From: Arthrobacter sp. NtRootA1
GTDB taxonomy: Bacteria > Actinomycetota > Actinomycetes > Actinomycetales > Micrococcaceae
Assembly (NCBI RefSeq): GCF_019976975.1
Contig: NZ_AP024630.1
Coordinates: forward strand, 2,418,001-2,482,000
Direction of reading: 5' to 3'
DNA: 64,000 nucleotides
The translations under genes were made by a program, and so were the position numbers. A model generated the notes under the pieces. The model was given only the letters and a program-made list of their open reading frames with translations, searched no databases and was not told the DNA's origin. Of this stretch, positions 45,302 to 53,810 are shown piece by piece. How positions within the stretch are numbered: the stretch's first letter is position 1; every line of letters starts with the position of its first letter.

Positions 45302-47056
45302 ATTAGCGCTCTTGATTACTCCCAAGGCTTCGGCCCTGACGTTTCCTACAATCAGGTCCTCATGCACCCCGTCGGTCGCACGATTCTGGAGCGCTGGAAT
45401 GCACTTCCTCGTGACGAGGCCGAGCGATATGAACTCGCATCAGTTCCTGTGGAGTTGGCACTAAGGACTGCGCCCGCGCTGATTAACGATCCGGACAGGC
45501 AAGTCGCTGCCCTCTCTGAACTGGCGCAAGCAACACCGACAGACCCCTCAATATACCGGCGGCCTGACGAGCATCCCTTAGCAGTTCCCGTGCACATCCC
45601 CGGGGTCCGTACCGCTGGCACGTTCCCGACTCGGGTTGAAACATTCGGTCGATTCGAACTGGAAGTAGAGGGGCCCCGCGACGACGTTCAACCATATTTG
45701 GAAGTTGTCTTCTCGGCTGTGATTATAGGCCCCTCCGGCCAGACAAGCGTCGAAGGCTTCCATGACGGCAATGGCATCTACCGGCTCCGTTACATGCCCC
45801 TCGAGCCGGGAACATACAGCTTTGTTACCTTGAGCAATGCAGAGAGTCTCCGCGGCCACGAAGGGGATTTCTCCGTGACCGCCCCAGCCGCGGGCAGCCG
45901 CGGCCCAGTTAGAGCGGAGGGCCGCCACTTCCGCTACGAGGATGGAACGGTATACCGCCCGGTGGGGACGACTGCCTATGCTTGGCTCCATCAAAGCCGG
46001 GAGCGGCGCGACCGCACCATGGCAACCATCCGCAACTCTGGCTTCAACAAGTTGCGTATGTGCCTCTTCCCCAAGTGGTTCGCATACAACGAAGCTGAAC
46101 CAGAACGTTCCCCGTTCGAAAGAAGAAGCGACGGTACCTTCGATTTCGCCCGACCAGACATCACATTTTGGAGAGAAGTTGAGCGCCGTGTAGAAGAACT
46201 TGCCTCCCTCGGTATTGAGGCCGACCTGGTGCTATTCCACCCCTATGACCGGTGGGGTTTTGAAAACATGGGATCGGCCAACGACGACCGTTACGTGCGT
46301 TACGCAGTTGCCCGCTTGGCCTCATACGCCAACATCTGGTGGTCCCTCGCGAACGAACACGATGTGATGGTGTTCAAAACCGCCTCGGACTGGGAGCGCT
46401 TGGGCCAATTGGTTCAGACACATGATCCAGCCCAGCACCTGCGGTCGATCCACCACTGCTTGGAATTCTACGATCACAGCCGGGAATGGATCACCCACGC
46501 AAGCATTCAGAGTGCCGAGGTTGAACGCACGGCTGAATGGCACGAGCGGTGGGGGAAACCGGTGGTCATTGATGAGTGCGGGTATGAAGGCGACCTGCAA
46601 TACGCCTGGGGCGACATTACGGCCGAGGAGCTCACCCGCCGTCACTGGGCCGCTGCCATCAGAGGAGGCTACGCCGGGCATGGCGAAACATACGCCCATC
46701 CTGAGAATGAATTGTGGTGGTCCGCCGGAGGCGACCTCCGCGGCAAAAGTCCTGCCCGAATTTTCTTCCTAAAAGACATTATGGATGCTGGGCCTGACGC
46801 TGGTTGGGAACCGGCTGCTGGAGCCTGGGACTACCCAACCGCGGGCGTAAATAACACCGTGTTCATTTCGTACCTCGGCCTCACCCAAGCCAGACATCAC
46901 CTTTTTCTGCTCGATCCGACACGCTCATACACTGTGGACGTCATCGACACGTGGGGCATGACATCGACGACCGTGGCCCAAGGGGCAAGGGGCCGCATTG
47001 ACGTGCCTTTGCCCGGTAAACCCTACATAGCCGTCCGTTTCGTCGCTGAGCCGTGA
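45302..47056 (+). CDS. Apiosidase-like glycoside hydrolase with DUF5060 and DUF5605 domains (paralogue 3), probable ATT start
   Basis: Same architecture as the genes at 31.8 and 34.9 kb: DUF5060 sandwich (VEGFHDGNGIYRLRY), TIM barrel (PVGTTAYAWLHQ, FNKLRMCLFPKWF, LFHPYDRWGF) and C-terminal sandwich. Catalytic glutamates lie in SLANEHDVM (near 350) and VIDECGYEGD (near 424). The first in-frame ATG is at 45362, but it would give 564 residues and cut into sequence aligned with the paralogues. A perfect AGGAG at 45291-45295 stands six bases before ATT at 45302; starting there gives 584 residues, close to 587 and 580. No ATG, GTG or TTG lies between the upstream in-frame TAG (45290) and 45362. The gene is under its own operator-bearing promoter. 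Confidence 0.7.
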   Translation: MSALDYSQGFGPDVSYNQVLMHPVGRTILERWNALPRDEAERYELASVPVELALRTAPALINDPDRQVAALSELAQATPTDPSIYRRPDEHPLAVPVHIPGVRTAGTFPTRVETFGRFELEVEGPRDDVQPYLEVVFSAVIIGPSGQTSVEGFHDGNGIYRLRYMPLEPGTYSFVTLSNAESLRGHEGDFSVTAPAAGSRGPVRAEGRHFRYEDGTVYRPVGTTAYAWLHQSRERRDRTMATIRNSGFNKLRMCLFPKWFAYNEAEPERSPFERRSDGTFDFARPDITFWREVERRVEELASLGIEADLVLFHPYDRWGFENMGSANDDRYVRYAVARLASYANIWWSLANEHDVMVFKTASDWERLGQLVQTHDPAQHLRSIHHCLEFYDHSREWITHASIQSAEVERTAEWHERWGKPVVIDECGYEGDLQYAWGDITAEELTRRHWAAAIRGGYAGHGETYAHPENELWWSAGGDLRGKSPARIFFLKDIMDAGPDAGWEPAAGAWDYPTAGVNNTVFISYLGLTQARHHLFLLDPTRSYTVDVIDTWGMTSTTVAQGARGRIDVPLPGKPYIAVRFVAEP

Positions 47057-47153
47057 GCAAGAACGCGTGATCGGAGTCTGGCTCTCAATGGCGGGGGCAA
47101 CATGCTCTCACTCATCCAGTTTTAGAACGAGGATGCCGGCGTAGGATGCCCAT

Positions 47154-47306
47154 ATGGGACTCATCATTGCGCTCTTGGTCATTTGGCTCATTCTGTCCAT
47201 CATCGGATTTGTCGTCAAAGGGCTGGTATGGCTAGCCATCATCGGGCTTATCTTGTTTGTTGCCACAGGCGTATGGGGATGGGTGAAGCGACGGGGACGG
47301 GCATAG
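47154..47306 (+). CDS. Small hydrophobic membrane protein (50 residues)
   Basis: ATG at 47154 opens a 50-codon frame ending at TAG 47304-47306. It is almost entirely hydrophobic with two short transmembrane segments (MGLIIALLVIWLILSIIG; GLVWLAIIGLILFV) and a basic tail WGWVKRRGRA. Small proteins of this pattern are widespread in actinobacteria and have no known function. GTAGGATG-like sequence precedes it. It lies between two convergent transcription units and appears unrelated to the sugar genes. Confidence 0.65.
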   Translation: MGLIIALLVIWLILSIIGFVVKGLVWLAIIGLILFVATGVWGWVKRRGRA

Positions 47307-47394
47307 CTCCTGCGTACATCGAAGCGACGGCGTTGCACGAAAGCAAGACTGGATCCCGGAAGAATCAGCGCGAGCTGTAAGGACTTTAAACCAA

Positions 47395-47430
47395 GGAGGT
47401 GCGGTGGTGTAGAAGCCACCGCACCTCCTA
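47395..47430 (-). terminator. Terminator of the apionate/erythrulose operon
   Basis: A perfect 14-base stem (47395-47408 with 47417-47430) with an eight-base loop stands directly after the apnO stop on the minus strand; it may also serve the small gene coming from the left. Confidence 0.8.
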
Positions 47431-47437
47431 CAAGAAC

Positions 47438-48298
47438 TTAGTGCTTGACGGTGTCCAGCTTGAGCATTTTGGCGATGACGCCGTCCAGTTCGGAGTCGTC
47501 GAAGATCTTCTTCCAGTCGTCCTTGATGATGGTGTCCTTGCCGTACTGGATGGCGATTTCGCAGGCCTCGGAGAACGGGTTGGATCCGCGCAGGGCGTTG
47601 GTCAGCGCGATTTGTACGTGGCCGAACAGCATGGCCTTGGCGGCTTCCTCGGGGACGCCTGCTGTGTGCACGGTTTCGTGGAGTGCTTCGTTGAGCAGCG
47701 TGCCGATCATGCAGGCCACGGTCTCCACCAGGGTGGGTTCCAGGATGGCGAGCTGCTTGACGGTGACCCAGTGGACGTCGATCACCGGGGCGTAGATGGT
47801 GCGGATCACGGCTTCGGCTGTGTCGCGGGTGGCTCCGGGGGCGTCCTCATCGATGGCGGAGACGACGTTCTGCGGGGCGCCCTGGCCGCCGAAGGTATCG
47901 GCCCATTCTTCCTTGGTGGTGCGCTCCAGGAACACCGACGGATGGCACGGGTGGGCAACGGCCTGGACCACGTCGTCGCGCTTTGCCAGCAGGCCGGCGT
48001 AGGCAGCGGCCGGGTCAAGGGTGAGGAGGATCGCGCCGGACTTCATCTGCGGGACTACGCCTTCGGAGACGATGCCCAGGACGGTGTCCGGGACGGCGAG
48101 GATGACCACGTCGGCGGTCTTGACGGCGTCGTCAGTGCCGGTGATTTCGCGGCCTTCGGCGCGGACACGTTCCTGGCCTGCGGGGGAGTTCTCGCTGTAG
48201 AAAACCTTGTGGCTGGACTTCTGGAGGTTTGCGGAAACGCGCATCCCCATCTTGCCACCGGCTCCGACAACGGCGACCGTCAATTGTTCTGCTGACAT
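47438..48298 (-). CDS. apnO: D-apionate oxidoisomerase (ApnO)
   Basis: A 286-residue protein of the ketol-acid reductoisomerase-related family: N-terminal Rossmann part VAVVGAGGKMGMRVSANL, DVVILAVPDT, then HPCHPSVF and a helical C-terminal domain with KQLAILEPTLVETVACMIG. In the D-apiose pathway ApnO oxidises D-apionate and shifts a hydroxymethyl group, giving 3-oxo-isoapionate. The gene order with a TIM-barrel decarboxylase, erythrulose phosphate isomerases and an erythrulose kinase matches that pathway closely. ATG at 48298 has AAGGAG inside the end of the preceding gene. It is the last gene of the operon before a strong terminator. Confidence 0.8.
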   Translation of the reverse strand: MSAEQLTVAVVGAGGKMGMRVSANLQKSSHKVFYSENSPAGQERVRAEGREITGTDDAVKTADVVILAVPDTVLGIVSEGVVPQMKSGAILLTLDPAAAYAGLLAKRDDVVQAVAHPCHPSVFLERTTKEEWADTFGGQGAPQNVVSAIDEDAPGATRDTAEAVIRTIYAPVIDVHWVTVKQLAILEPTLVETVACMIGTLLNEALHETVHTAGVPEEAAKAMLFGHVQIALTNALRGSNPFSEACEIAIQYGKDTIIKDDWKKIFDDSELDGVIAKMLKLDTVKH

Positions 48299-48299
48299 T

Positions 48300-49109
48300 T
48301 CATTTGCTCCTTAGGAAATCGAGGCTGTGTTGGGTCCACTGGTTTTCGAGGCGGATCGTTTCCGCTTCGGAGTCCTGCCACGGCAGCCAGTGTTCGACGA
48401 TCTGGTTGATTTTTCTTTCTTTGGGCCGGATCTTCCTGACCATGTAGTCGTAGTCCAGAAGACCCTCGCCCAGGGGTGCGCCCGAGTACGTGAACCCGAC
48501 CCATCCCTGCTTGCGACTGAACGCAAAGTCTTTGATGTGCATGTTCAGGACGTAAGGCTCGACGGCGTCAATCACCTCGCGCGGCATCTCCAGAGCCGCG
48601 ACGGTATTGGCGGGGTCGCTGCAAATGCCGAGGTACGGGCTGTTGACGATTCTGATGACATCAAGAATCCGTTCGGTGGGGACCTGTTCGTAGGTCTCTA
48701 TCGCGATCCGCACCCCGGCTGCCTCGAACTCGGGAAGGACTTCGGCGAAGATCCCTGCCGCTTCGTCAGTGTCCGGCGAGTGGCCGGGCACATTGAACAT
48801 GGTCCGGAGCAGGTCTGAGCCCAGGATGCCTGCGATGTGCAGGAACTTCCGCAGGTGCTCCGGGCGGATCCCCTTGGTCCCGAGTTCCAGGGTGATCCCC
48901 AGCTCGTCCGCCGTTGCCCGGATGGCGGCGAGGTCGTCGTCGTTCATGTCTTCCAGCGGTGCGTAATCGCAGATCTGGAAGAGGTCCACGCCCAGATCTG
49001 CGGATTTCCGCAGCGTGTCATGGATGGTCAGGGGTTCGCTGACCTGGTCTGAGAGCTGCCAGAAGAACGCGTAGCTGCTTAAACCTATGCGACCCGTACC
49101 GTTGCTCAT
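48300..49109 (-). CDS. oiaC: 3-oxo-isoapionate decarboxylase (OiaC), TIM-barrel family
   Basis: A 269-residue xylose isomerase-like TIM-barrel protein: RIGLSSYAFFWQLS at the start, then RIAIETYEQVPTER, LGICSDPANTV and VLNMHIKDFAF with metal-binding Glu, Asp and His. In the D-apiose route OiaC decarboxylates 3-oxo-isoapionate to L-erythrulose without prior phosphorylation. A longer frame exists, but the ATG at 49109 overlaps the stop of the isomerase gene (ATGA), fixing the start. Directly followed by apnO. The absence of RuBisCO-like OiaX/OiaT and of OiaK in the window agrees with the OiaC branch. Confidence 0.75.
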   Translation of the reverse strand: MSNGTGRIGLSSYAFFWQLSDQVSEPLTIHDTLRKSADLGVDLFQICDYAPLEDMNDDDLAAIRATADELGITLELGTKGIRPEHLRKFLHIAGILGSDLLRTMFNVPGHSPDTDEAAGIFAEVLPEFEAAGVRIAIETYEQVPTERILDVIRIVNSPYLGICSDPANTVAALEMPREVIDAVEPYVLNMHIKDFAFSRKQGWVGFTYSGAPLGEGLLDYDYMVRKIRPKERKINQIVEHWLPWQDSEAETIRLENQWTQHSLDFLRSK

Positions 49110-49918
49110 GCCGCCACCGCCTCGCTTGTGGCCAGGCGGGCCGCAGTTTCGTCCAGGATGGTCTTCAGCGCTTGTGGATCGTGGGCAAACCGGCCCAGGA
49201 ACAAGCCCGCGACGGCGGGGTCCAGTTCGGTGATCAGGCCCGGTCCGGCGCTTCCGCCGTAGATGACCTGGCTGTCCGACTGGCCGGGCAAAGAGCGGAG
49301 GTGCTCGTCCAAGCCACGAACCACGGCGCTGATGTATCCGGGTGTGGCTGGTTCCGGTGCGCCGATGGCCCATTGCGGCTCGTAGGCCACGATGGTTCGG
49401 CGGGTCGGCCCCAGGCTTGCGGCCCTGTTGAGTGAGGCGTCGATGTCCGCAGTGCACTGTGCAATGGCTTCCTCGGGGGACCCCGCATTCAGTTCGCCAA
49501 CACAGAGCACAGGGGTCAGGCCGTTGCGGTAGGCTGCGGCGGTTTTGGGGCCGATGATCCGATCGTCTTCGCCGAATATCCGGCGACGTTCGGCATGGCC
49601 TACCTCAACGTAGCGGCCGCCGAGTTCGGCTACGGTCTTGCCGCCGACTTCGCCGGTATAGGCGCCCTCGTCTTCCCAGAAGATGTCCTGCGCGCCGGTA
49701 CCTACGCCGGCCGCGCCCAGAAGCCGGGTTGCCTCCGGGAGGACCGGGAGGATCGGCAGGACGAACAGCTCGATGTCACCGCTGACCACGGCCGGGTGCT
49801 TAAAGCCGATCGTGGCGACGTCGCGGCAGTAGGCGATGGAGCGTTGATAGCCGAAGTACATCTTCAGGCTCACGCCGATTATTGCTTTGGGGTGCGATGA
49901 CTTAGCAGGAAGTGACAC
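49106..49918 (-). CDS. lerI: L-erythrulose-1-phosphate isomerase (LerI), triose-phosphate isomerase family
   Basis: A 270-residue TIM-family isomerase with all three catalytic residues: Lys in GVSLKMYF (near 19), His in VGHAERRR (canonical GHSERR) and Glu in [10 protein letters not shown]. It differs from housekeeping TpiA by the altered NWKMN-type start and loop 6, which reads [10 protein letters not shown] instead of AIGTGKTATP. This and the location next to an RpiB homologue and a DhaK-type kinase mark it as the tetrulose-phosphate enzyme that turns L-erythrulose 1-phosphate into D-erythrulose 4-phosphate. GTG at 49918 lies inside the preceding gene (17-base overlap). Confidence 0.8.
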   Translation of the reverse strand: MSLPAKSSHPKAIIGVSLKMYFGYQRSIAYCRDVATIGFKHPAVVSGDIELFVLPILPVLPEATRLLGAAGVGTGAQDIFWEDEGAYTGEVGGKTVAELGGRYVEVGHAERRRIFGEDDRIIGPKTAAAYRNGLTPVLCVGELNAGSPEEAIAQCTADIDASLNRAASLGPTRRTIVAYEPQWAIGAPEPATPGYISAVVRGLDEHLRSLPGQSDSQVIYGGSAGPGLITELDPAVAGLFLGRFAHDPQALKTILDETAARLATSEAVAA

Positions 49919-50372
49919 CTTCGTAGTCCTTAATCAGGGTGACTTTTTCGGCCGAGGCGGAAGCTTCGTCAAAGGTGTAGGTGAGCCATTCCTTGGCCAG
50001 ACGGCGCGCGAGCTCCAGGCCCACAACGCGCTGGCCGAAGGTAAGAACCTGGGCGTTGTTGGAAAGGACTGAACGTTCCACGGAGAAGGAATCGTGGGCG
50101 GTGACGGCGCGGATGCCCGGGACCTTATTGGCGGCGATGGCCACACCGAGGCCCGTGCCGCAGACAAGAAGCGCGCGGTCGGCATTTCCGGCCGCGATCA
50201 GTTCAGCGGCAGCGATCGCCACGGACGGATAGGGAGTGTGGCTTGTAGCGTCCACTCCGACGTCGGTGACGGACTCCACCAGCTCGTTCGCCTCAAGGTC
50301 GGCTTTCAGGGCTTCCTTGTACTCGAATCCGGCGTCGTCCGATCCGATGACCAGGCGCAGTTTGGCGCTCAT
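49902..50372 (-). CDS. derI: D-erythrulose-4-phosphate isomerase (DerI), RpiB family
   Basis: A 156-residue RpiB/LacAB-type isomerase: [19 protein letters not shown] at the start, [14 protein letters not shown], and the active-site cysteine loop [20 protein letters not shown], then [19 protein letters not shown]. In tetrulose catabolism this family converts D-erythrulose 4-phosphate to D-erythrose 4-phosphate, which joins the pentose phosphate pathway. Its start overlaps the kinase stop by four bases. The protein could in principle be a ribose-5-phosphate isomerase B, but its partners make the erythrulose role more likely. Confidence 0.8.
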   Translation of the reverse strand: MSAKLRLVIGSDDAGFEYKEALKADLEANELVESVTDVGVDATSHTPYPSVAIAAAELIAAGNADRALLVCGTGLGVAIAANKVPGIRAVTAHDSFSVERSVLSNNAQVLTFGQRVVGLELARRLAKEWLTYTFDEASASAEKVTLIKDYEGVTSC

Positions 50373-52126
50373 GCGTTCTCCTTAACAGTGTTCTTTTCGA
50401 CGTTGTTTTCGACGAGGGTGTTGTGGATGGCCCGGACAATCAGGGCCATCGAAACGGCTCCGGCGTCGGGTGTTCCCAGGCTCTTTTCAGCGTGTGGTCT
50501 GGCTCGACCCATCAAGGGAAGCAAGTTTGCCGTGGCCTCCGCGGATTGCTCGGCGATTAAAGTGGCGGCGCCCCAAGCTTGATGCAGGGAGCTCCCGCCA
50601 TGCACGGCAGCGGTGAGGGCATCGCTGAACGGCGCCAACACATCCACCAAGGTCTTGTCGCCCTCTTTGGCCTTGCCGAAATCCATGATGGAGCGCTTCG
50701 CTTCGGCAACACCCGCGGCCACTGTTTCTGCACTCGGACGGCCAACGTCCCCGATCGACTGCCCGACTGCGCGCAGCGCCATGCCCCACAGCGCGCCTGA
50801 GGTGCCGCCGGCCTTGTCGGCCCAAGCGTCCGCGGCCAGGTTCAAGACTGTTCCCGCACCGGCTCCACGTTCGACGGCGTCTGCCGCGGCTGCTGCTGCT
50901 GCGTGGAGTCCGCGTTCCATGCCGATGCCGTGGTCGCCGTCGCCGGCGATCGCGTCGATGCGGCCCAGTTCAGCGACGTTGGCGTCCACCACGGACTTGG
51001 CAGCTTCGAGTGCGGCTAGAACGGCGGGGGCGCTTTGGCGGGATTCGTCCGAGGCATCCGGGATCACGGACTGCACCTCCGCGGCCTGGGTGAGCTTTTC
51101 GGCGTCGAGCGCATGGGCACTCACTGCACCACGCCGGAAGGCCGGGGCGTCAGCGGGAGCGAGCCAGAGTTCCTCCAGCTCGGCATCCAGCCAGAAGAGC
51201 GTTAGGGAGGTTCCGGCCATGTCGAAACTCGTCACGAGTTCGCCCACCTGCGGGTCGACTGCTTCGATGCCTGCTTCGGCGAGTAGTTGGGCTACGCGAC
51301 GGTAGACCACGAAGAGTTCCTCGTACTTAACGCTGCCGAGTCCATTGAGGATCGGCACCACGCGTGCGCCCTGCACTGTGAGGCCGTCAGGGACCTCGGT
51401 GAGGAGGTCCTTGACCAGCAGTTCGGCGAGCTGGTCCGCCGTCGGGATGTCTGTTTCGCCGATGCCTGGCTCGCCATGGATACCCATGCCCACCGCCATG
51501 CGTCCTGCCGGGACGGTGAAGAGCGGCTGGGGTGCTCCCGGCAGCGTGCACCCCGTGAAAGCGACGCCGAAGGAGCGTGTGCGCTCGTTGGCGCGCCGGG
51601 CGGTCTCCATGACGCCGTCCATGTCGTAGCCGGCCTCGGCTGCAGCCGCGGCCACTTTGAAAACGGTGAGGTCGCCGGCGATGCCCCGGCGCTTGTGCCG
51701 TTCTGCCAGGGGCGCGGAAGAGATGTCATCGGTGACGGCGATGCTGCGGCAGTCGATGCCTTCGGCGCGGAGCTTGTCCTGTGCCTGGGTGAAGTGGAGG
51801 ACATCGCCGGCGTAGTTGCCGTATCCCAGGAGCACGCCTCCGCCGTTGTCCGCGGCCTTGGCCACGTTGTAGACCTGCTGTGCAGAGGGGGAAGCGAAAA
51901 GGTTTCCCATCGCGGCGCCGTGAGCCAGGCCTTGGCCAACCAGACCTGCGAACGCGGGGTAGTGGCCCGATCCGCCGCCGATGACCAACGCGACTGTGCC
52001 CGGGGTGCTGCGGGTGTTGCGGGCGACGCCGCCGGAGACGCGCCGTACCCAACGGCCGTGCGAGGCGACGAATCCTTCGATCATCTCGTCAGCGAAAGCT
52101 GCGGGTTCATTGAACAAGCGGGTCAT
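50369..52126 (-). CDS. lerK: L-erythrulose kinase (LerK), fused DhaK-DhaL dihydroxyacetone kinase family
   Basis: A 585-residue kinase: DhaK domain (about 1-335) with the ligand His217 in MGIHGEPG, which forms the hemiaminal with the keto sugar, and DhaL domain (about 385-585) with the Mg-ATP loop AGDGDHGIG and GGTSGALWG. The DhaK motif reads [12 protein letters not shown] where true dihydroxyacetone kinases have GGGSGHEPAHAG, a change beside the substrate pocket. With lerI and derI it would phosphorylate L-erythrulose to the 1-phosphate. ATG at 52126 follows CAGGAGCC; the longer frame is not family-like. First enzyme gene after the carrier. Confidence 0.8.
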   Translation of the reverse strand: MTRLFNEPAAFADEMIEGFVASHGRWVRRVSGGVARNTRSTPGTVALVIGGGSGHYPAFAGLVGQGLAHGAAMGNLFASPSAQQVYNVAKAADNGGGVLLGYGNYAGDVLHFTQAQDKLRAEGIDCRSIAVTDDISSAPLAERHKRRGIAGDLTVFKVAAAAAEAGYDMDGVMETARRANERTRSFGVAFTGCTLPGAPQPLFTVPAGRMAVGMGIHGEPGIGETDIPTADQLAELLVKDLLTEVPDGLTVQGARVVPILNGLGSVKYEELFVVYRRVAQLLAEAGIEAVDPQVGELVTSFDMAGTSLTLFWLDAELEELWLAPADAPAFRRGAVSAHALDAEKLTQAAEVQSVIPDASDESRQSAPAVLAALEAAKSVVDANVAELGRIDAIAGDGDHGIGMERGLHAAAAAAADAVERGAGAGTVLNLAADAWADKAGGTSGALWGMALRAVGQSIGDVGRPSAETVAAGVAEAKRSIMDFGKAKEGDKTLVDVLAPFSDALTAAVHGGSSLHQAWGAATLIAEQSAEATANLLPLMGRARPHAEKSLGTPDAGAVSMALIVRAIHNTLVENNVEKNTVKENA

Positions 52127-52246
52127 GCGGGGGCTCCTGGAGCTATGGATGGAAAGTCGGTGCGTTCCGGCGGGTTTGTGTACAGCAGATGCCCTGACCA
52201 GACGTCGCCAGAGGGCAACTGCCGTACACAAACTCCAAGGGGATGG

Positions 52247-53614
52247 TTAGGGTTCTGCGTGGTGTCCAGCGCCCTGGGGATCCAGGGCCTCGGCGGGGAT
52301 GCCTTCAGAAGCCTTGCGCTGACGGCTGAGGGTGACCATAAGGATCGAGGAGAGCAACATGAAGCCTCCGACGACGAACATGGGAACCGTGTAGCCCCCT
52401 GTCAGGTCCTTGAGCCAGCCCGTGATGTAGCCGGCGCTGAAGCCTGCAAGGTTGCCCACCGTGTTGATGAGTGCGATGCCTGCCGCAGCTGCTGCACCGG
52501 TGAGGAACTGTGTTGGCACTGTCCAGAAGTTGGGTAGCGCCGCGAAGATGGACATGGCGGTGATGGTGATGACGGCGATGGTTGCTGCCGGGGATCCAGC
52601 GAACAGAGCCAGCGGGATGCTGATGCCGCCAATGAGCGCGGGGAGTGCGATGTGCCAGGTCCGCACACCGCGCTTGGTGGCGTCCTTGGACCAGAAGTAC
52701 AGCGCGAAAGCAGCCGGCAGATATGGGATGGCCGTGATCAGGCCCTTTTGGAAGACATCGAACTTGGTGCCGTAGAGACCTTCGAAGCCGGCGATGATGG
52801 TCGGCAGGAAGAAGCCCAGCGCGTAGAGGCCGTAGATGAAACCAAAGTAGATCAGGGAGAGCATCCAGACCCGGCCGTTGCCGAACACAGTGCGGACGCT
52901 GACGTGCTTGTTGCTGGCGGCGGTTTCGTTCTTTTCCTTTTCAAGGGCGCTGGTCAGCCAGGTCTTTTCCTCGGACGTCAGCCACTTGGCCTTGGCGGGG
53001 GAGTCGGCCAGGTAGAACCAGGCGGCGATGCCGATGACAATCGCGGGGATGGCAACGCCGAAGAACATGAACCGCCAGCCCTCAAGGCCGAAGAACACGC
53101 CATGCTGCTGGATCAGGGCGCCTGCAAGCGGGGCGCCAATGACGGTAGTGAGGGGCTGTGCCAAGTAGAAGAGGGCAAGGATCTTGCTGCGGTGCTTCGA
53201 GGGAACCCAGAGGCTCAGGAAGAGGATGGCGCCGGGGAAGAATCCGGCTTCTGCCACGCCCAGGATGAAGCGCAGGATGTAAAGCTGCTCCACATTTCCC
53301 ACCCAGGTGAAGAGGAGGGAAACGATGCCCCAGCTGACCATGATGCGGGCAAGCCAGCGGCGGGCGCCGAACTTGTGCAGGGCCAGGTTGCTGGGGACTT
53401 CAAGAAGGATGTAGCCGATGAAGAAGACTCCTGAGGCGAAGCCGAATTGGGCCGCCGAGAGAGCCAGATCGTTGTTCATGCCGTTGGGGCCGGCGAACGA
53501 GATGGCTGTGCGGTCCAGGTAGTTGATGAAGAACATCAGGGCGACGAACGGCACCAGCCGGATAGCTACCTTCTTGATTGCGGATTTTTCGACCACCGAT
53601 TGTGTGGTGTCCAC
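52247..53614 (-). CDS. MFS transporter of the anion:cation symporter (ACS) family
   Basis: A 455-residue carrier with twelve hydrophobic segments. MFFINYLDRTAISFAGP at TM1, FGARRWLARIMVSWG after TM2 and RFILGVAEAGFFPGAILFLSLWVP in TM4 are hallmarks of the ACS branch that imports sugar acids such as galactonate and glucarate, or phthalate-like acids. GTG at 53614 with AGGAG five bases before it is better than the longer frame from 53653. As first gene of the apnO operon it probably imports D-apionate, or possibly L-erythrulose. Confidence 0.85.
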   Translation of the reverse strand: MDTTQSVVEKSAIKKVAIRLVPFVALMFFINYLDRTAISFAGPNGMNNDLALSAAQFGFASGVFFIGYILLEVPSNLALHKFGARRWLARIMVSWGIVSLLFTWVGNVEQLYILRFILGVAEAGFFPGAILFLSLWVPSKHRSKILALFYLAQPLTTVIGAPLAGALIQQHGVFFGLEGWRFMFFGVAIPAIVIGIAAWFYLADSPAKAKWLTSEEKTWLTSALEKEKNETAASNKHVSVRTVFGNGRVWMLSLIYFGFIYGLYALGFFLPTIIAGFEGLYGTKFDVFQKGLITAIPYLPAAFALYFWSKDATKRGVRTWHIALPALIGGISIPLALFAGSPAATIAVITITAMSIFAALPNFWTVPTQFLTGAAAAAGIALINTVGNLAGFSAGYITGWLKDLTGGYTVPMFVVGGFMLLSSILMVTLSRQRKASEGIPAEALDPQGAGHHAEP

Positions 53615-53744
53615 ATTGACTCCTAGATGTTGGTATCCCTGCGGCTCCTGCATTGGATGCGCTGGGCTGATTCGTGTCCTTGCCGGGGACGGGTCGGCGA
53701 GCGGGAAGCTTGTGATTTAAACCATAGGGCGGGATCGTAAATTG

Positions 53745-53805
53745 GTCAACCGGTTGACATATTTCTCTTCGCCACCGTAACCGAAGGATTGGTCATCCGG
53801 TTGCT
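53745..53805. promoter_or_regulatory. Shared control region with palindromic operator between the carrier operon and the GntR gene
   Basis: GTCAACCGGTTGAC (53745-53758) is a perfect palindrome; a weaker copy GTCATCCGGTTGCT lies at 53792-53805. On the minus strand TTGACC within the palindrome is followed after 17 bases by TATGGT, a plausible promoter for the carrier operon. The same 14-mer covers the -35 box of the esterase-like gene at 41.3 kb. The divergent GntR protein is the natural candidate to bind it. Confidence 0.6.
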
Positions 53806-53810
53806 ACGCT

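Noticed and set aside
47399..48295. 298-codon plus-strand frame opposite apnO
   Set aside because: Antisense shadow of a well-supported gene; Gly/Val/Asp-rich and starts inside the terminator hairpin.
51287..52537. 416-codon plus-strand frame opposite lerK and the carrier gene
   Set aside because: Spans two real genes on the other strand and shows no family features.
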